From NCBI GenBank assembly GCA_003223215.1, contig QHYH01000142.1, positions 1 to 64,000 of the forward strand: 64,000 bases of DNA, in the 5' to 3' direction. Below the pieces are notes generated by a model. It ran no database searches and was not told where the DNA came from. It saw only the letters and a list, made by a program, of their open reading frames with translations. This document shows, piece by piece, positions 61,451-64,000 of the stretch; position 1 is the first letter of the stretch, and every line of letters begins with the position of its first letter. The translations under genes and the position numbers were made by a program. This DNA comes from Acidobacteriota bacterium (GTDB taxonomy: Bacteria > Acidobacteriota > Terriglobia > Acidiferrales > UBA7541).

Positions 61451-64000
61451 TTAGCTGTCTTGCCCGGCGTCTCCGACCGAAAAGTAGGTGCAATCGGGAT
61501 GATGGAAAACCAGCGCGCTAACGCTGGCTTCCGGATCCATCATGAATCCTTCGGTGAGCTGCACGCCGATTTCTTCGGGCTTCAGCAGTTTCCAGATGCC
61601 GGCCTGATCTTCCAAGTTGGGGCAGGCCGGATAACCAAAACTGTAGCGCTTGCCGCGATAGCGGGAGGTGAAGCGCTGCGCCATGGTCATCCCCGGCGGA
61701 TCGCGGAAACCCCAGTCTTCACGGATGCGGCGGTGCACCCACTCGGCGCAGCCTTCCGCAGTTTCGATGGCAAGAGCCTGCAAGCCGTGGCTCAAGAAAT
61801 AATAGCCTTCGTTTTTTGCTTTTTCGGAGCGCTGGCGGACGCCCTCGCCGGCCGTCACGACGAAAAGCGCGAGATGGTCACGCTTTCCGTTTTGGGCAGG
61901 CAGGAGGTAATCGCTCAGGCAGAGGAAATCGCCCTGGCGCTGCCGGGCAAAGCGGAACGTGTGCAAGGGCTCTTTCGCGCCTGGCGCAAACAGAAGCAGC
62001 GACTCGCCTTCCGGCTCCGCTTCGAAGAATTGCCACACGGCGCGGATTTTCATGAGCGAAGCGGCTTCTTGCTTCACTTCCTCCACGCTTTCGAATAGCT
62101 CGATGGCTTTCGGATCGCGCTCCGCCAGATGCTTCTCGAAGTCGCCGCGGAAACCCAGGTGGCGCCCGTAAAGCATGTAGGGATTGATGTAGCCCCAAAT
62201 CTCGCGCAGGTCGGGCACGAGGCGGACCTTGCGGTCGAGATAGGACACCGGCGGAATCGGCAGATCAACGCGGATACGTGGCGAGCGCGCCACTTTTGGA
62301 AGGGGCGTGACGCCGACGGTGGTGGACACCTTGAAACCATTTCCGGACGCCGTGTGTTCCCGCAACACGGTTTCGCGGGTGGCCGGGTCCATCAACTGAT
62401 TCATCAAACGCAAGCCGGTCATCGCATCTTTGGCGTAGCAAACCGCTTTGCCGTAGCTCGGAGCAATTTTGGTCTCGGTGAATTTTGCGGACAGCGCCGC
62501 CCCGCCGACGAGCAGCGGAATCCCGATTCCCGCATCTTTTAAATCGCTGGCGGTCGTCACCATTTGCTGCGCGCTTTTCACGAGCAGCCCGGACAGGCCG
62601 ATGGCATCAGGGCGGTGTTCCTGATAGGCTTTGATCAATTCTTCCGGCGGCACCTTGATGCCGAGATTCACCACCTCGTATCCGTTGTTTTTGAAAATAA
62701 TCTCAACGAGATTCTTGCCGATATCGTGCACGTCGCCCTTGACCGTGGCAAGAACCACCTTGCCGCGCTTGGCGGAATCCGCTTTTTCCATGAACTGTTC
62801 GAGATAACTCACCGCCGCTTTCATGGATTCCGCCGATTGCAGTACTTCAGCGACGATTAATTCGTTGGCGTTGAAAAGGCGTCCCACTTCCGCCATGCCG
62901 GCCATCAGCGGCCCGTTGATGATGTCCAGCGGCGCGGCTCCCTCGGCGCGTTTGCGTTCGAGGTCGGCGATCAGGCCGTCGCGCGTGCCTTCGAGGATGT
63001 AATTCGCCAGACGGTCGTCGAGCGGCAAATCGGCGCCGCGAGCCTTTTCTTTTTTCTTGGCTGCGCGGAAGTGTTCGGTAATCGCTGCAATCCAGAATTG
63101 ATTGACGGCAGCGCGCTGTTCTTTGCTTTGCTGACGCCAGTCCGCAGGAGCGTCGAGCAGAAGGCGGGCATTGGGACGGTCTGCGGGCAGGCTCTTGGGC
63201 GGATGCGAGAACAGCAGGTTTTCCGCCAGTTCGCGCTCGTGAGCGGGGATGGAGGCAAAGCGCTCGATCTTCTCGGTGTTGACGATCGCCAGATCCAGAC
63301 CGGCTTTCGTCGAGTAGTAGAGGAAGACCGAGTTCACGACTTCGCGCGCGCCGGGCGGCAGACCGAACGAAACATTTGAGATGCCGAGAATAGTGCGCAC
63401 GTCCGGGATCGCCTGCTTGATCAGGCGAATGCCTTCCATCGTTTCAACCGCGCCGCCGATGTAGTTTTCGTCGCCGGTGGCGCAGGGAAACACTAGGGCG
63501 TCGAAGATGATGTCCTCTGGCGCAAAACCGTATTTTTCCGTAAGCAGCTTGTACGAGCGTTCGGCGATGGCCAGCTTGCGCTCGCGCGTGAACGCCTGCG
63601 CTTGAACGGGGTCTTCATCGATGCACCCGACGACCACCGCGGCGCCGTATTCATGCGCAATCGGCACGGTACGCTGGAATTTTTCCTCGCCGTCTTCGAG
63701 GTTGATGGAGTTGATGATGGACTTGCCCTGGCAATAGGTGAGGGCCAGCTCGATGCCCGCCGGGTCGGTGGTATCAATCATGATCGGCGGCTTTACTTTG
63801 CGAATCAGTTTTTCGTAGAAGAAAGGGATGTCTCGCTTCTCGTCCCGCTCCGTGCTTTGCAGACACACGTCCAGGACCTGCGCGCCGCCGCGCACCTGCC
63901 GCCGGGCAATTTCGCTGGCCTCCTCCCATTTCTCGTCGGCCACGAGGTTCTTGAACAGGCGCGAGCCAATGACGTTGGTTCGCTCTCCCACCAGCAGCGG
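61451..64000 (-). CDS. metH: Cobalamin-dependent methionine synthase, partial
   Basis: The reading frame continues past the right edge of the window, so only the last 850 or so residues are seen. Order from the edge: pterin-binding domain (GERTNVIGS, MIDTTDPAGIELAL, IGGAVETMEGIRLIK), B12 cap, cobalamin domain with the base-off ligand motif GDVHDIGKN, and SAM-activation domain ending RYSFGYPACPNLEDQAG. The homocysteine domain should lie beyond 64000. Start codon not in window. It transfers a methyl group from methyltetrahydrofolate to homocysteine. Confidence 0.96.
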   Translation of the reverse strand, partial: PLLVGERTNVIGSRLFKNLVADEKWEEASEIARRQVRGGAQVLDVCLQSTERDEKRDIPFFYEKLIRKVKPPIMIDTTDPAGIELALTYCQGKSIINSINLEDGEEKFQRTVPIAHEYGAAVVVGCIDEDPVQAQAFTRERKLAIAERSYKLLTEKYGFAPEDIIFDALVFPCATGDENYIGGAVETMEGIRLIKQAIPDVRTILGISNVSFGLPPGAREVVNSVFLYYSTKAGLDLAIVNTEKIERFASIPAHERELAENLLFSHPPKSLPADRPNARLLLDAPADWRQQSKEQRAAVNQFWIAAITEHFRAAKKKEKARGADLPLDDRLANYILEGTRDGLIADLERKRAEGAAPLDIINGPLMAGMAEVGRLFNANELIVAEVLQSAESMKAAVSYLEQFMEKADSAKRGKVVLATVKGDVHDIGKNLVEIIFKNNGYEVVNLGIKVPPEELIKAYQEHRPDAIGLSGLLVKSAQQMVTTASDLKDAGIGIPLLVGGAALSAKFTETKIAPSYGKAVCYAKDAMTGLRLMNQLMDPATRETVLREHTASGNGFKVSTTVGVTPLPKVARSPRIRVDLPIPPVSYLDRKVRLVPDLREIWGYINPYMLYGRHLGFRGDFEKHLAERDPKAIELFESVEEVKQEAASLMKIRAVWQFFEAEPEGESLLLFAPGAKEPLHTFRFARQRQGDFLCLSDYLLPAQNGKRDHLALFVVTAGEGVRQRSEKAKNEGYYFLSHGLQALAIETAEGCAEWVHRRIREDWGFRDPPGMTMAQRFTSRYRGKRYSFGYPACPNLEDQAGIWKLLKPEEIGVQLTEGFMMDPEASVSALVFHHPDCTYFSVGDAGQDS

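Overview
The window is a GC-rich bacterial chromosome segment, about 60% GC by eye, with dense genes on both strands and no rRNA, tRNA or CRISPR array that I can find. Its family mix suggests an Acidobacteriota soil genome, probably Terriglobia-like: a zinc-ribbon Ser/Thr kinase fused to a multi-pass membrane domain, a secreted tricorn-type protease, a decayed Ig-like lipoprotein, a CocE-type secreted hydrolase, and an exosortase-type exopolysaccharide locus without the exosortase. This placement is an inference from gene content. No marker gene was compared with a database.

Layout. 1-580: remnant of an IS200/IS605 element (TnpB C-terminus, reRNA-like hairpins, right-end hairpin). 580-6.8 kb: thiC, a small membrane protein, a methyltransferase, an SDR, a solitary nuoB with a good promoter, a Rieske ferredoxin, an EVE-domain protein and a cyclase-family protein. 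7-11.2 kb: secreted tricorn protease and a convergent secreted esterase. 11.3-13.9 kb: mutM, dtd, an AlkD-like protein and a GNAT protein, tightly packed. 14-18.2 kb: a MarR regulator with a perfect 19-bp palindrome in front, overlapping two ClC transporters. 18.3-27 kb: a frameshifted small gene, a CocE/NonD hydrolase, an RsbW/STAS pair, queG, superoxide dismutase with terminator, an orphan LuxR regulator, a GT21-like glycosyltransferase and a YbjQ protein. 27-30.5 kb: kinase and a conserved-looking unknown. 30.7-40.1 kb: a minus-strand run, in transcription order prfA, decapeptide-repeat membrane protein, prmC, dinB, rsbU-like phosphatase, cca, then lon with its own promoter. 40.4-46.4 kb: Rieske oxygenase, unknown secreted protein, broken Ig-like lipoprotein, double-length thyX, rpmE with a structured leader, frameshifted SnoaL-like protein and a PPOX protein.

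46.5-61 kb is the most system-like region. It holds a GGDEF-PilZ diguanylate cyclase, two PilZ proteins, a soluble histidine kinase next to an NtrC-type regulator, a CBS protein, and two further sigma-54-activator-like AAA+ proteins without receiver domains. These are followed by an ExeA-like ATPase, a Wzz/GumC chain-length protein, a BY-kinase and gmhA. A -24/-12-type promoter lies just before wzz. I read this as a regulated polysaccharide export locus in which c-di-GMP and sigma-54 probably act together. Its second and third AAA+ proteins have altered Walker B motifs, and the third has lost the GAFTGA loop, so it is unlikely to be a normal sigma-54 activator. The window ends inside metH on the minus strand.

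Three genes (around 18.4, 42.6 and 45.4 kb) appear split by single-base frameshifts, two of them exactly at the signal-peptide boundary. These are either real decay or sequence errors and should be checked on reads.
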